Shown here in pieces: positions 1 to 11,751 of a stretch of DNA of 64,000 bases. A program made the position numbers and the translations under genes. This DNA is from Seriola aureovittata (Eukaryota; Chordata; Actinopteri; Carangiformes; Carangidae), in assembly GCF_021018895.1 (NCBI RefSeq), contig NC_079382.1, positions 17,114,501 to 17,178,500 on the forward strand, read 5' to 3'. Each line of letters begins with the position of its first letter. Position 1 is the first letter of the stretch. The notes beneath the pieces are model-generated. The model saw only the letters and a program-made list of their open reading frames with translations. It was not told the DNA's origin and did no database searches.

Positions 1-527
1 ACAGAATTCAAGTAATGGAGTGGCCAGCACAATTCCCGGACCTTAATCTCATAGAAAACTTGTGGGCTGACATAAAAAATGCTGTTCATGAGGCAAAACC
101 AAGAAATGCAGAGGAATTGTGGAACGTAGTACAATTGTCCTGGGCTGCAATACCTGTTGACCGGTGCCAGAAGTTGGTCGACTCCATGTACCACAGATGT
201 GAAGCAGTTATCAGAAACCGTGTTTATGCAACTAAATATTTGTTTATGATTCTCAGGAAAGTTGAATCTTCAAGCATTTCTTAGTTTATACAGTACATTT
301 TTGAGTTTGTAAAGAAAGATGTCAACACTGCTATTTTTTTGAACATTATATTTCTTGACTTTCTGTAAAATATTATCAAATTCAATTACTTTTTCCAATT
401 TTCTTGCTTTGAAATAGAATGTGCAGTATCCCCAATGCATTTGTGTTCATTAAAATACAATTTATTTGAAGAATTTTGAGGTTTACTCACCTTTTTAAAC
501 ACACTGCTATTATTATGAACAAAGCTG
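1..527 (+). mobile_element. 3' end of a Tc1-like DNA transposon
   Basis: A Tc1/mariner element enters from the left edge. It contributes the end of a transposase frame and about 240 bp of 3' non-coding sequence. Its right terminal repeat reads inward from about 527 (reverse strand CAGCTTTGTTCATAATAATA), and a TA follows at 528-529, as expected for Tc1 target-site duplication. A second, similar motif (CACTGCTATT) recurs near 325 inside the element. It sits in the lama2 intron about 50 bp before the first exon. The family is assigned from protein motifs; the right boundary is estimated. Confidence 0.8.
3..284 (+). pseudogene. Tc1-like transposase, C-terminal fragment
   Basis: The open frame runs from the window edge to a TAG at 282-284 and gives the last 93 residues of a DD34E transposase. 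The hallmark PDLNLIENLW carries the final catalytic glutamate, and the tail MYHRCEAVIRNR is the usual Tc1 C-terminus, so the end of the protein looks complete. The DNA-binding part and the two catalytic aspartates would lie upstream, outside the window, so I cannot tell whether the element is intact. It has no functional link to lama2. Confidence 0.8.
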
Positions 528-577
528 TACCTGAATAATGTTTTTAATTAATTGTGTCGTATCTCTCTGTTTTTTAG

Positions 578-629
578 GTTTTCCAGGTCGCATATATGAT
601 CATAAAGGCGGCCAACTCACCTCGCCCCG
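578..629 (+). CDS. lama2: lama2 exon W1: laminin N-terminal (LN) domain segment
   Basis: This 52-nt exon encodes VFQVAYIMIKAANSPRPG (the last glycine is shared with W2), matching the conserved LN strand that carries KAANSPRPG in laminin alpha-1 and alpha-2. It starts after TTTTTTAG and ends at CCCCG|GTAAG, phase 0 to 1. LN is the globular tip of the short arm and mediates laminin self-assembly. The residues before it, including the signal peptide, must be coded upstream of the window. Confidence 0.9.
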
Positions 630-1920
630 GTAAGAACTCTGCTTCATGATTTGTATTTAGACAGCGACACACTGTTTCAGGTGTTAACATTGCTGCTTTG
701 ATTATACAATGAAACAATGACTGTGTGATTAAAGTGCAAACTACAGCCTTATTTTCAGCCCATGTCTTAGGAACAGTTGAATATAGTAATTATAGCTATT
801 TGAGCAAATTGTTGTCCCACAGAGAATCCGCAATTAATTTGAATGATTAAGACTCCATTCAGTAAAATGCTTTTTCCTCCAGTCAGATAAACTCTTGATA
901 TGCAGATGTTTGAAGTTTACAGGCATTTTGCAGGCGTGTAGGTGCACACGCATTCCATTAAAGCTTGAAGATGCTTTGAGATTTGTACTGGAAGCAGTTG
1001 CAAAATTGTGGAAATTGTACTGAACTGAAGTTCAATGGAAGGCGTTACAATTAAGAAAAAGGATGTGATGTCACAAAATATCAGAGTAGTTACATTCTCA
1101 TGTCACTGATAAACAAGGTATCACCTGTGAATGAACAACATCAGCAGTAATTTTACACTACACATAGCGCTACACATTAGCCTCAGACAGCTAGTATAAT
1201 GGCTTGCTTGGTTAGCTGCAAATTGATCTTATCTCCATGTTTGTTCAGGATCCATGTTTTTGGCAAATTTAGTCTGATGGTCTCTTGGCAGGAAAACTCA
1301 TAAACTGAAACTAAATCAGGTTGATTATGCAAAGATTTGTTCATAGAAATGGACAAAATAGGTAATTACACAAAAAAAACATAAAACTCTTGACTGTTGA
1401 TAAGAAGACAACAATAAAACAACATGAAACCACTTGAGAGCTATTGTTTGGTTTACACATGCCTTAGCAAAATTTGAAAATGTTACAAACTTTACTGTCA
1501 CAGAGTCAATGTTAATGGCACCTGAAGGAACACATGATGTTTCAATGTTCAGTTAAAATACATGAAGATTTTACACATCAGTTAATGTTAATGTTAAGCT
1601 TATTTATTGAAAAAAATAAAGTGGCACATCTTGGTAGTTGCATAGTGCTGGTGGCAGCTCATATGTAGTGTCAGCTAATGTGCTTATTTACTGGACTCCC
1701 TTCACTCTGCATTCAACCACTCCGGGAGTTGGAATATCATATCAGGTTATTGAGAAACATGTGGGATTGAATGTTCTGTCAATTTCTATGTATTTTAAGT
1801 AGGATGATCTAAACACAGGCTTGGATGTCCATCATTATTTTTATTGATCTTTTCCCCCCTCCACATCACACATTTAAAGCTTTTCATCATTATTTTCCTC
1901 ACTGATATTTCTGCCTGCAG
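630..1920 (+). other. lama2 intron (1.3 kb), nothing recognised
   Basis: AT-rich intron sequence without a coding frame or repeat family that I recognise. The last 80 bases form a normal pyrimidine-rich 3' end. Confidence 0.7.
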
Positions 1921-2111
1921 GTAACTGGGTCTTAGAGCATTCAATAGACGGTGTGACCTTTGAACCGTGGCAGTACTACGCCATCACGGACACAGAGTGC
2001 CTGACACGATTCAACATTAATCCACGGACAGGACCTCCATCTTACACCAGAGATGATGAAGTTATCTGCACGTCCTATTATTCAAAGATTCACCCTCTGG
2101 AGAACGGAGAG
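1921..2111 (+). CDS. lama2: lama2 exon W2: LN domain core
   Basis: The exon encodes 64 residues of LN, including FEPWQYYAITDTECLTRF, PRTGPPSY and DDEVICTSYYSKIHPLENGE. These are near-invariant LN blocks, and the two cysteines (in TECL and VICT) are the expected disulfide residues. It enters at phase 1 after CTGCCTGCAG and leaves at phase 0 (GAG|GTAACA). The exon itself begins with GTAACT, so the acceptor is directly followed by a donor-like hexamer. Family match is strong. Confidence 0.95.
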
Positions 2112-2494
2112 GTAACAGCTGTAGCCATAGAAATTATTACACTGCCACTGGAATCGGCAGCTGAGTGGGGTTTGGATTTGGGTTGATTTGGATGGTGCCT
2201 GTGGGGTTGGGTCGACTCAGGCTGGAATGTTTGGTCAAGTTTTGTTTGGGTGGATTAAGGCTGGGAAAAGTTTGATTGCACTTGGTACAGATTTTACCTA
2301 TGTGATGGGCTTTGGGCTTTTCTGATATTTTTTCTTCCTTTTTAGTTTGTGTTTTCAACTTTTAAGCACAAAGATGTACCGCAGTTACACCGAGCCCGAC
2401 GCATTTTTGAATCAAATGTGTCTGTGGCGAAGCATCGTTGTTTGACCACTGCCTGAAAAAAAGGGGGGGGATGCACAGTTCTGGTTGTAGTTGT

Positions 2495-2862
2495 AATGTT
2501 GAACCAAAAGCCGGATGCAGAGACAGAGCAGAGAAAGTAAAAGGCAGTTTCTTTAATCAAAAACAGAATCACGAACAGGGAAGCAGTTGGAGAAAGCTAA
2601 CAAATCCAAAAAGGGTTTTCAGCGGGCAGAGATCATAGGCAGGCAAGCAGGACAAAAGTTGTGAGGCAAATAAGATGACCTTGGAAAGAGAGTTATCTGA
2701 TGGAGCGGTGTATATAAGCGACTGATTAGGGGGAATGAGGGCAGGTGGGACTGAGGTCTGCAGGGGAGGAGATGTTAGGGCTACAATAGCAGGCATGAAC
2801 AATAAGCAGAGAATGTGATAATGAATTAAGAAGAATGTCAGGTCATGACACCAGGTCAAACT
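2495..2862. mobile_element. Probable interspersed teleost repeat
   Basis: The wording resembles a non-autonomous repeat common in fish introns, with a CCGGATGCAGAGACAGAGCA start, CTTTAATCAAAAACAGAATC and a TCATGACACCAGG end. Recognition is from memory of the style only; boundaries and class are uncertain and no terminal repeats were confirmed. Confidence 0.35.
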
Positions 2863-3494
2863 GTATAAAATCAACACAAACATCATATAGAAGAAAGTAA
2901 GTTATATTCATATACGTAAATGCAACAGTCCAGTATTCAGAGCATAAAAAATATGAAATGCTACTTGCTGCTTTTCAAAATGAACAAGTAGAAAAGAAGA
3001 AGAAGTGGGTGTGTTTCTTTTTGGATGTGTGCAACTGTTGATATAATCGATTACATTTGGGTTGTGATTTATTGATAACACACTCACACAACACTGATTC
3101 ACACATGTGCACACCACTGTTTACTGTTATGTTGTTGCTTTGATCAGCTGTGTGTTTGGTTGCACCCAGTAAGAACAGAGGGGCAAGCCTGCTATAACTG
3201 ACATTAATGAAGAGAAAGAGGACTGCAGAACACACGCACACACACGCTACAGTGAAAATAAACTAATCACACATCTACATCTCCCACACAGGCCTCTAAG
3301 TGTAGATGCCTGTCTTGAATATGTGTACACATTTGCATGGGTGATGGTGTGTGAGCTTGCACATGCCTGCATGCATGTGTGTTAAGTGTGTGTCTTCTTG
3401 TGTGTTTGCACTGTATATGTGTCTGTGTCCTGCGGGGGAGCGCTAGAGGGGGTGCGAGCTGGAAGATGTCAAGAGCTGCAAGTAACGATGGAGG

Positions 3495-3498
<4 letters not shown>

Positions 3499-3581
<83 letters not shown>

Positions 3582-3598
3582 ATGCGTGTGTGTGTGTG
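3499..3598. repeat. (TG)n microsatellite
   Basis: About 41 uninterrupted TG units followed by CATGCG and more TG. It sits inside a wider CA/TG-rich zone and produces spurious Cys-Val and Thr-His frames on the two strands. Confidence 0.98.
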
Positions 3599-5650
3599 GT
3601 TGACAGCTCCCTAGCCGTCTGATCACAGTGAAACCATAATGAGTCGTAGGCGATGTGTCACTGCATCGCACACACATTCACAATGTCACCCCATCTCACA
3701 CACACACAGACACAGACACTCGCATGCATGCATGCACACACATACACAACCATCTCCATCGTCACTTCCAAGTGTGCAGCTTACACCCATCAAGTGTTCC
3801 CCCTTGACACACATACACACACACAGGCACATTCGGTCAGCCCACTCTGTGAGACTTTTTTCTAGGTGCCAAATGTTGCTTTTGGCCACATTAGGGAGAC
3901 AGACAGATGGACAGTCAGATAGACAGAACCTCACTCTCCTTATTATGTGGCCGCCTGTTGATAATTGGTGATACAGAATATAAATTCATGCTTACTCTAC
4001 TTCTACACTGATTTCAAGACAACATATACTGTCAATTTGTTTGGTAGACAAAATGAAAATTTCTGCTGTTGTCCATGTCATGAGGTGTTGTCATGCAGCG
4101 TAGCAACAGACTCAGTTGCATCATGTTGAACTATGCCTCCTAAATAATTGCCTGGTATCAGGACATCATTGTCCCTTATCACATACTTAATCATTTAATT
4201 GTTTTTGCACAAAAGTTCACTACAAAGCAGTGCTGCTAATTTGACTGCATTCTTCACAACATTGGTGTGGTGTAGCTATTTTAAAATCATGTAGTGCAGA
4301 GGAAGGACTTATATTTGATAACAAAGTGCACTCATTGAGAGGACCAGTGAGTGAGCAGAAAAACACTGGGGCTGTAAATATTACTGGATAGGGGGAGAAG
4401 AATCACTCACTCACTTATCAGTTCTGGACAGGATTAACATCCCTGACCAAACAAGCCTGTTGTCAGACAAGAATGCCAATACTGGTTTGCCATGGGTACG
4501 GCATGCATTTCAACGCACTGCTTTCACTAATCTGTTGATCTATCCATCAGGTTAAACAGAGGACAGAGTACAAGTTTGAGTGATGTTGGTCTGGATCATC
4601 TGCTCAATCAGTGATAGTGATAACAGGTGTGCATGATTAGGTCCTCTAAGCAGTGGAAGAAAGGGTGAAACTGCTCTGCAGTAAATCACATTCTGTTAAA
4701 GCTGGTCCACTAATGAGTGTCTGTCTGTGCCCAGAGACAAACTGTGATTATCAGCAGTAACAAAAGAATCTGAAAAGAATGCCTTCTCCTTATTGTGTAT
4801 TCTTTAAAAACTTTGTACCAGTTTCTCTCCCCCTAAAGTTACCTGAGCAGATGGTTTGTTCCAATTTGGTGCGGCTGAGAAGGTAAAAGGCAAATCACTG
4901 GTCTGTAGTCGTACAGTAAGGAGGTTGGGTGGCATCTTGCTGTGAGGCTGCAGGGTTTATATGCTGATTGTTTTTGCTTCAGCAAAGTTGTTTTTGTTGA
5001 ACTCTCTGTTTCATTGGTCACTTTTTGTCACCTTGAACACTTCTTTCTTCTTAACAACAATCCCTTTTTAAAATTTCCATTGTTAGTCACTTGCTATGTC
5101 TCTTTATACAGTGTGGTGGTATTACAGTTTCTCCAAGTCCCTTAGAATGATTTAGAAACAGCATTTGGGAGCTATATGGCAAAAGCAGCTTTATCACCAC
5201 AGAATCCCTGACATTATTCTCTCTTTCCATTTTAAGGTTAGTACTTCTTTAATCAATGGCTACATTTTAAACATCTTTATGAACTTCAGTTATATTATCC
5301 AATTAAATCTGCCTTAATACGAACACTGAAAACAAATAACACCATGGTTAAGGCTATTGATAGGTCGTATTTCAAAGTCTTGACTTTCTTTTTGCTAATT
5401 TAAGGATAAATGTGTCACTAACACTGCCTACTGTTTAAGAAAAAATAAAGGTTGCTGCTAATCATCTTTCCCCTTCTACCGATCTGTTTATATTTGTTTT
5501 CTCTTTGGTTTCACCACAGAGGCGCCGCACTCCTCCAACCATCTGCCGCTACAAGAAACCAGAAAGCACCTTTAATGTTTGTCTAAGCTCAGTGTCTTAG
5601 TTTAACTGCTGCTGCGACATGTCAGTATTTATCTGTGTCTCTGTCTATAG

Positions 5651-5830
5651 ATTCACACCTCTTTGATCAATGGCCGTCCCAGCGCAGATGACCCGTCCCC
5701 GACCCTGCTGAACTTCACCTCCGCCCGCTACATCAGGCTGGTGTTTCAGCGAATCCGAACACTGAACGCTGACCTCATGACTCTGACACTCCGCGACCAC
5801 AAAGATATAGATCCCATCGTGACAAGACGG
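5651..5830 (+). CDS. lama2: lama2 exon W3: LN domain C-terminal part
   Basis: Exactly 60 codons, phase 0 to 0. Contains LINGRPSADDPSP, a potential N-glycosylation site NFT, and the block SARYIRLVFQRIRTLNADLM, all diagnostic of laminin alpha LN domains, ending IDPIVTRR. The acceptor is TGTCTATAG and the donor CGG|GTGAGG. CA-rich sequence and a TTTTC repeat follow the donor. Because the exon is symmetric, skipping it would keep frame but remove the conserved C-terminal LN block. Confidence 0.95.
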
Positions 5831-5876
5831 GTGAGGCTCCACACAGACACACAACACTTTCTTTTCTTTTTTTTTC

Positions 5877-5907
<31 letters not shown>

Positions 5908-6576
5908 CTCAAAGGCTTGCCGTTCTTCTCTGTTCTGCTCATCTCTATTTTTTATTTGACGGTTTTATTGATCTCTGATACATCAGAGCTTTACTCCAGT
6001 AAAAGCACATCCATGTCAGCTAACATGAATCACTGGGTAGCGCAATTCCTAAATCGTGTAATACCCCCCTGACTTTTTTCCCCTTTGGATCTAAACTGAG
6101 CTCATACATGGCCACTCTGGAATCCAATTGGTGGAAATCTGTTGTAATGATGGGGAACTTTATTCACACATATTTCAAAATATCACTGAATTAGCAATGA
6201 CTCATTAAAATTATAACAGAGAAGATTTTTTATAGCAAATTTAATTAACACCTATGGGATATATTGTTCACTGCAAAAATTTAAAAAAAAATATTGTAAT
6301 CATGAGATGGCTTAAATGTGAGTACCTTTTAAGAAAACTTAGCAGGTAATGTGACATAAAACCAAAATCTAACTACTTTAAGTAGATTGTTTTGTATAAA
6401 ATGATTTATAACTGGTGTAGTGTAGCCAAGGTTAGGACATCAGTTTTAGAAGTGACCTGAGATAAGAGCACAGGATCTCTAATCTCTAATAATGCCTCTT
6501 AATTTGCTAATATGGTTTTAAAAGCTGTAGTGCTTATTATAACATGTATTGTCCCTTGCTCTCCCTCTCTCCTCAG
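5831..6576 (+). other. lama2 intron (0.75 kb)
   Basis: Holds the pyrimidine repeat near its start, then AT-rich sequence with no recognisable element. Confidence 0.7.
5858..5910. repeat. (TTTTC)n pyrimidine repeat
   Basis: Imperfect TTTTC/TTTTCT units beginning 28 bp after the donor of exon W3. Confidence 0.9.
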
Positions 6577-6666
6577 TACTACTATTCCATTAAGGACATC
6601 TCAGTTGGAGGGATGTGTATCTGTTACGGCCACGCTAAAGCCTGCCCACTCAACGCTCTTACAAAG
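6577..6666 (+). CDS. lama2: lama2 exon W4: end of LN and start of LE1
   Basis: Thirty codons, phase 0 to 0. [20 protein letters not shown] is the signature junction between LN and the first laminin EGF-like (LE) module; MCIC supplies the first two LE1 cysteines and KACPL the third. The polypyrimidine tract (CTCCCTCTCTCCTCAG) is strong and the donor is AAG|GTAGAA. The rest of LE1 comes from the exon at 9001. Confidence 0.95.
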
Positions 6667-6798
6667 GTAGAATACTTAACTCTTTGTTTCTCTCTCTGTC
6701 CAGTTAACAATACCACCAAGGTAATGGAGCTCCTCCATACTGTTGAACAGGAGCAAAGAGCACCCTCAGGCACCAGCTTTTTATCTACTGCCTTATAT

Positions 6799-6870
6799 TG
6801 TGTGTGTGTGTGTGTGTCTGTGTGTGTGTCTGTGTGTGTGTCTGTGTGTGTGTCTGTGTGTGTGTGCGCG
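6799..6870. repeat. Compound (TG)n/TC minisatellite
   Basis: TG runs interrupted at regular 10-bp steps by TC (tgtgtgtgtc units), ending in GCGCGCC. It is followed about 100 bp later by a complementary CA repeat. Confidence 0.95.
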
Positions 6871-6973
6871 CCTGCCTGTCTGCAGGGGACACAGGTGACA
6901 CAGTGAAGCGTTGTCTCCTATGTCACTTCAAACAGAGGAGTGTTTGATACCGGACACCTGATCTTTCTCTTCT

Positions 6974-6975
<2 letters not shown>

Positions 6976-7025
<50 letters not shown>
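6976..7025. repeat. (CA)25 microsatellite
   Basis: Perfect CA repeat of about 50 bp, complementary to the TG repeat at 6799-6870. Confidence 0.97.
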
Positions 7026-7029
<4 letters not shown>

Positions 7030-9000
7030 GACACTTGTGTCCTGAGGCTGAACCATGAAGTCTTACCCAGATGTGACAGTGGCGTCTGGTCCCTTGGTGA
7101 TGATGTCATTGACAATAAGTGATGTCACTGTTGTAAAAAGAGCTCCAGTTTCTCCTGTCTCTGCACCTTCCTTCCAATCCAGATATTTTATGTTGTCTGA
7201 GAAAAGCAAACCATTCATTTCAAGATGCCCAAATAAGTCAATCACATACCAATCACATCTATTTTATAATTATTATAAATAATTTTCCAAAACACATTAT
7301 AGCATTTTCCGTACTTGCATGCAATCATAAGTTTCATCACATATTTTACATTGAATAAAAGTTTTATACAGGGGGAGATTCATCGACTGAATTTAAAACT
7401 TGCTTCTGATACATCACACTGAACATTTCTTCCCATTAACTTTTGTCAAACTTGTGTAAGTGTTGAATGATATTGATTTTAAAAAGGGTTCGGGGTTGGT
7501 GTAATCACTTGCTCGAACATCTAGGATTTGGTTTTGATGTAAACACACCAAGTCCAAACATTCAAGTGGCACATATACATATATAGGACATAAAGACATG
7601 CATGCAGGCTTCCTAGCAATACATTGGAAAAAACCTTTCAAATAAATCTGTGTGCAAAGTGATGTAGGGTTTCAGGGCTAAGATACAAGACCTCAGGGGG
7701 TTGATATAGTATTAGGTCCAGTAGATTAATTAATTTTTGTACTTAAAATAATGGATTTTTAAACATGTTATAGGCTGTTATATAATTAGTCATATATAAT
7801 CTATCTGGCCTAAATATGACACATTATCGACTGCATTCCACTTTTTTTTGGCGTTGATTTTACACACGAAATTTAGCTCCTTTGATACGAGTTCATCCAT
7901 CCACACAGTAAAGTTGTGGGCAGACGTTCAGAAAGCAGAAAAGGTGGAGACCTGTGAGATGATTTGTTGATGATCGTCTTCAGTACATTTGCTCAGATGC
8001 ATACTCAGCACAAAGGCAGCCTGAAGCCAGAGTTGTAGCGCTGTGTCTCAGATAAAAGGGGCAAATTCATTTGTGCCAACAAATCCAAACTTGGCTCTCG
8101 CTGTGCTATTGTACTTCTCTCCTCTGTTAAATCTGGCACACTCTCCACATTAACCAATTTACAGAAAGTCCTAAATTGAATTACTGAACCTCAAACTTGG
8201 CAGGTTTCCTCCTACATTCTGCTTTGACTGTTTAGTTTTGAATTTATTTCTCTCCTGAGAGGGTGCTAGTGAACCCATTTGCTACCGACTGACAATCTGG
8301 AAAGTGAACCAAGTTATTTTATTGCAGTTGGCTCTCCTTTGAATACATTGTTTGATAGGCCTTCAATAGGTCATGCATATTGGTAATTACCTGCTCGCAG
8401 CTGTCCATTTTTACATAAATGTAAATGTTCTGATCCCTGATGATGTCACCAAATATGACATTTACTCAGCCAAGCATAACCACAATAACTAATTCTTTTA
8501 TCACCAACCGAAGTTTAAAGTTCTCACACTGCTGGAGAGAAGTGCTCAAGTTGAGGCCAGTACATCCTGACATCACTGTTACTGTAGTGCTTACACATGG
8601 AAGACCATATAGCCTCAACCAGGAAAGGGGGAAAAAAAAAAAAATATTTCAACTTGGTGATAAGTTTCTCTAAAAATGAGAATGAAAAACTTTCCTGTAA
8701 TCTAGGAACCTGGCATTTGTTTCAGAATGTAGTGAAAGCTCCAAGTTCTATGTGGAACTGATCAAATTGTACATGAGTGTTCGCCAGGGCCTGACATTTA
8801 GTCATTTTTACTTTAGCAGGAGCTGGACAGATCGTGGAGAAAAAGTGGCTACACTGGAATTCAAACATGACTCATTTTGTTACCATGTTTAACACTCAGT
8901 GACATCAGCTTCCAGCTCATGTCTGTTTAATTGACAAATCTGTGAAACTTAGATCTTTTCTGTTAATCTGTAAATTTCCTGTATTTGTGTGTGGTTGTAG

Positions 9001-9118
9001 AGATTTAGCTGTGAATGTGAACACAATACATGCGGGGAGAGCTGTGATCGTTGTTGCCCTGGTTACCACCAGCAGCCCTGGATGGCAGGAACCTTCCTCA
9101 CTCGACATATCTGTGAAA
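9001..9118 (+). CDS. lama2: lama2 exon W5: LE1 remainder
   Basis: Encodes 39 residues plus one base: CECEHNTCGESCDRCCPGYH, then QQPWMAGTFLTRHICE. This is the characteristic laminin alpha LE1 continuation (HNTCG...CDRCCPG...PW). The acceptor is GTGGTTGTAG and the donor GAAA|GTAAGA; phase 0 to 1. The exon is easy to miss because the same bases are open in other frames. The phase chosen here joins both neighbours and preserves the cysteine spacing. Confidence 0.92.
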
Positions 9119-10871
9119 GTAAGAAAAACAAATTACATGCTACGACCCACAAGTGAACAACAGCCCATCCCCAACACAACTATTCCTACCAAGAGTCCCT
9201 ACTCCAAATTTCCTAATTTGAAAACATTGTTTTGATACTGTAGATGCCCACATTTACTGTAACTTAGCATATGTACCCACACACCACATGTCAATTGGTA
9301 ATATGCCTGTAATATTACTACAGCACACCTACAGTTTATGTGAACAGAGGTTTTACAGAACTGAACTCAGAAGCAGTGCACTAAAGTTTACATTCTTGCC
9401 AGCCAATCAGGCTCAGTCTTTGATATATGACTGTATGCAGCCATCTAAAGGCACCTTTGCATCCATTAACCTTCATCAACTATGTAGCAGCAGAGCAAAG
9501 AGGTTAGAGGCTTCCACCTGTCATCATAAAACTGGTGTTACAACATGTAATCATCATTTTATTTCACACAGGCTAAACCTCCTAACAGGCTCTGTAGTCT
9601 CAGTGCCCTGATAACTGCTTCTTCTGTCTTGACACTGACACAGAAAGACAAGACATTAAAGGTCCTGACTGGCACAATAGTAAAAGAACCAGTCATGACG
9701 GATTCAGCCCATTCAGGACAGGAGCAGTGTCTCCAAGTACAGCATAACAACCAATCCTTGCTGCACATGAAGGGATGCAGCAGCAGCATTATGCAACCAG
9801 GCTCATAATTACTGTAAAAGGTGATCTAAAGCAGGGGATAGAAAACCTCCTGCTGAAATATACTCAACAGGTTAACAGTGCCACTGCCAATCATGAAATG
9901 TTCTGAAGGTAAAAGTGGCCTTTCCACCACTGTCAATCCACCAAACAGAGCTGTGAACACTGCCATAATCCTTGTGGAGTAACAGTTGGTATAGGGTCCA
10001 GCCTTGCCAAGATTTGTGATGGTGGATGACATTTAATAATACACACATATATATAAAAAAAGATGCTGTGTTGGCTTGTCAAATATGAGTAATCGCATAT
10101 TTCTGATAGATAACTGGTGGATAACGTTGTAATGTATTCTGTTCAGAGAAGTAAAATATTTCCTTACCTTATAAAATGTTGTGCAGATTTCTCATGAGCC
10201 TTCACATTACTAGATCTACTGCTCAAACTGTCCTGTGTATTTCATCATCACACCGGTATGTTAAACGACACATTTCAGGATTTGGTCAGAAGACCTTGCA
10301 AGTTAGGGGGCACATATGAGATCCTTGTTTTAGATGCTACAACTTCCTCTCCCTCAACAATTTTAGTTCATGAATCCACAAGATGAAAACTGAACTGTGG
10401 AAGTTAGGTTGTCAAAATAAAAGAAGGTCATGGTCCTCATGGTCCGGAGTTATAAGTGTTTGATTGGAGACTTTTCCTAGAGTAAAAGTTCAAATCCAAG
10501 TTTCTCTTCAAAATTCAAAGTAAACACTTTCCTCTTATTTGTAGAAGCTTAGTAGCAAACAGGGCTAATGCCAGGCTCTAACTAACCACCATAGGAAATG
10601 GACAAGATAAATGAAAGGAGAGACCCACTTTTTCTTTCTGAAGCCAAAGAGATAAAACGCTGCTCATGGTCACTGGGTGAACCTCAGGGTACTGTCCCCA
10701 AAACAGGATTTGGTGTTTTTCTAAGCTCTTATATGGAAGAGGTAAATGGATTTTAAAAAGCGGCCCTTTTTGCTTCATGCTCAGTATTTGGATGGAGAGG
10801 GTGGGGGCGGGTCTCAACAATCCCATCAAACACAGCATTGCAGCACCAAGTTTTTGTGTATTTGTTTTCAG
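9119..10871 (+). other. lama2 intron (1.75 kb), nothing recognised
   Basis: No mobile element, RNA gene or long open frame that I can support. Confidence 0.7.
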
Positions 10872-11050
10872 AGTGTAACTGCCATGGCAAGGCGGAGGAG
10901 TGCTACTTTAATCACACTGTAGCAGACTTATCACTCAGCCTGGACACCCACGGAAAATACAGAGGGGGTGGCGTTTGTACTGGTTGCCGTGACAACACAG
11001 CAGGCATCAACTGTCAGACCTGCGCGACTGGATACTACAGACCTGCTGGG
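10872..11050 (+). CDS. lama2: lama2 exon W6: LE2
   Basis: Encodes KCNCHGKAEECYFN, then KYRGGGVCTGCRDNTAGINC and CATGYYRPAG, the standard long LE2 module of alpha-1/alpha-2 chains. It starts at phase 1 after TTGTTTTCAG and ends at phase 0 (GGG|GTAGGT). NHT is a possible N-glycosylation site. The next intron is only 105 bp and stop-free in this frame; see the separate entry. Confidence 0.95.
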
Positions 11051-11155
11051 GTAGGTCACATACGCATGTGTCTCTGTGCTTTATGTGAAATTCATCATCA
11101 TGATTGTGCGATTATTAATGTGTTTGAAAAATGTGTGTCATCTACACCTGGCCAG
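11051..11155 (+). other. 105-bp lama2 intron, multiple of three and stop-free
   Basis: This intron (GTAGGT...GGCCAG) is the shortest in the window. Read in the frame of the flanking exons it is 35 codons without a stop and includes five cysteines (MCLCALCEIHHHDC, then EKC). Its 3' end has a weak pyrimidine tract. Excision gives the canonical laminin sequence PAG-VSAEEENPC, so it is normally an intron; retention would insert 35 residues without frameshift. Confidence 0.7.
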
Positions 11156-11255
11156 GTGAGCGCTGAGGAGGAGAACCCCTGCATCCCTTGCTCTTGTGAC
11201 CCACACGGTTCTGTCAGCCAGGCGTGTGTCGCTGATTCAAGCCAGGCTACGCCCA
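11156..11255 (+). CDS. lama2: lama2 exon W7: end of LE2, start of LE3
   Basis: Thirty-three codons plus one base: VSAEEENPCIPCSCDPHGSV, then SQACVADSSQATP. PCIPCSCDPHGSV is a typical LE start (C-x-C-x5 pattern). It begins at phase 0 immediately after CCTGGCCAG and ends at phase 1 (CCCA|GTATGG). The first six exon bases are GTGAGC, so the junction CAG|GTGAGC is itself a good donor site. The donor at 11256 is less ideal than most but yields correct phase and sequence with W8. Confidence 0.88.
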
Positions 11256-11713
11256 GTATGGACATACACTTCATCTTTTTATTCTTTCTGTTTGTCCTTG
11301 TGTCTGTCTTTGTGGATATCATTTATGTCTTTGAATATGCATAATTTTAACCGCTCATTAGACACACATACAAAATTTTATTGTGAATGTAAGCACACGT
11401 TTCACATTTTAATTTCAAAGAGCTACTTCAGTAGCTCCAACATTTCATCAATTCAGTCCAGCTTGATTTCCTATGGGGTTGGGGTTAGTCAAGTTCAGCT
11501 GTGTGCACAAACGCGTCTCTTATTGAAAACTGTCTTTAGCAGAACAGAACTATTTATATTAGAGATAATTTTACTCCCCTTTGTTTTTCTTACTGTTTTT
11601 ATGTCTAGAAAGTGAAGCTATTCTAGGTGCAGCCTCTTCAAAGAGATACTCATTTCACTCACACTGTTGTTTTTTTAAATGTGTCCCTGTGTGTGTGTGT
11701 GTGTGTGTGTGTC

Positions 11714-11751
<38 letters not shown>

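Larger units (their letters stand above)
2112..5650 (+). other. lama2 intron (3.5 kb)
   Basis: Contains a probable interspersed repeat at about 2495-2862, a CA/TG-rich zone at 3230-3840 with a long TG repeat, and otherwise unremarkable sequence. A good acceptor with short coding-like text occurs at 5520 but leads to a stop. Confidence 0.7.
6667..9000 (+). other. lama2 intron (2.3 kb)
   Basis: Contains two dinucleotide repeats (6799-6870 and 6976-7025); the rest is unique-looking AT-rich sequence without coding signal. Confidence 0.7.

Noticed and set aside
3267..3677. Thr-His and Cys-Val repeat frames over the TG repeat
   Set aside because: These are artefacts of a dinucleotide microsatellite. 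The same applies to frames at about 11.7, 15.3, 18.7, 36.8-37.2, 40.9 and 47.3 kb.
5520..5600. Good acceptor (TTTCACCACAG) followed by GC-rich text reading RRRTPPTICRYKKPE
   Set aside because: The frame reaches a stop at about 5600 and no convincing donor precedes it. LN continues correctly from 2111 to 5651 without it.
10838..11344. Single 168-residue frame spanning 10838-11344 as one exon
   Set aside because: It covers two real exons plus the 105-bp intron. Laminin sequence requires removal of 11051-11155; the read-through is kept only as a retention hypothesis.
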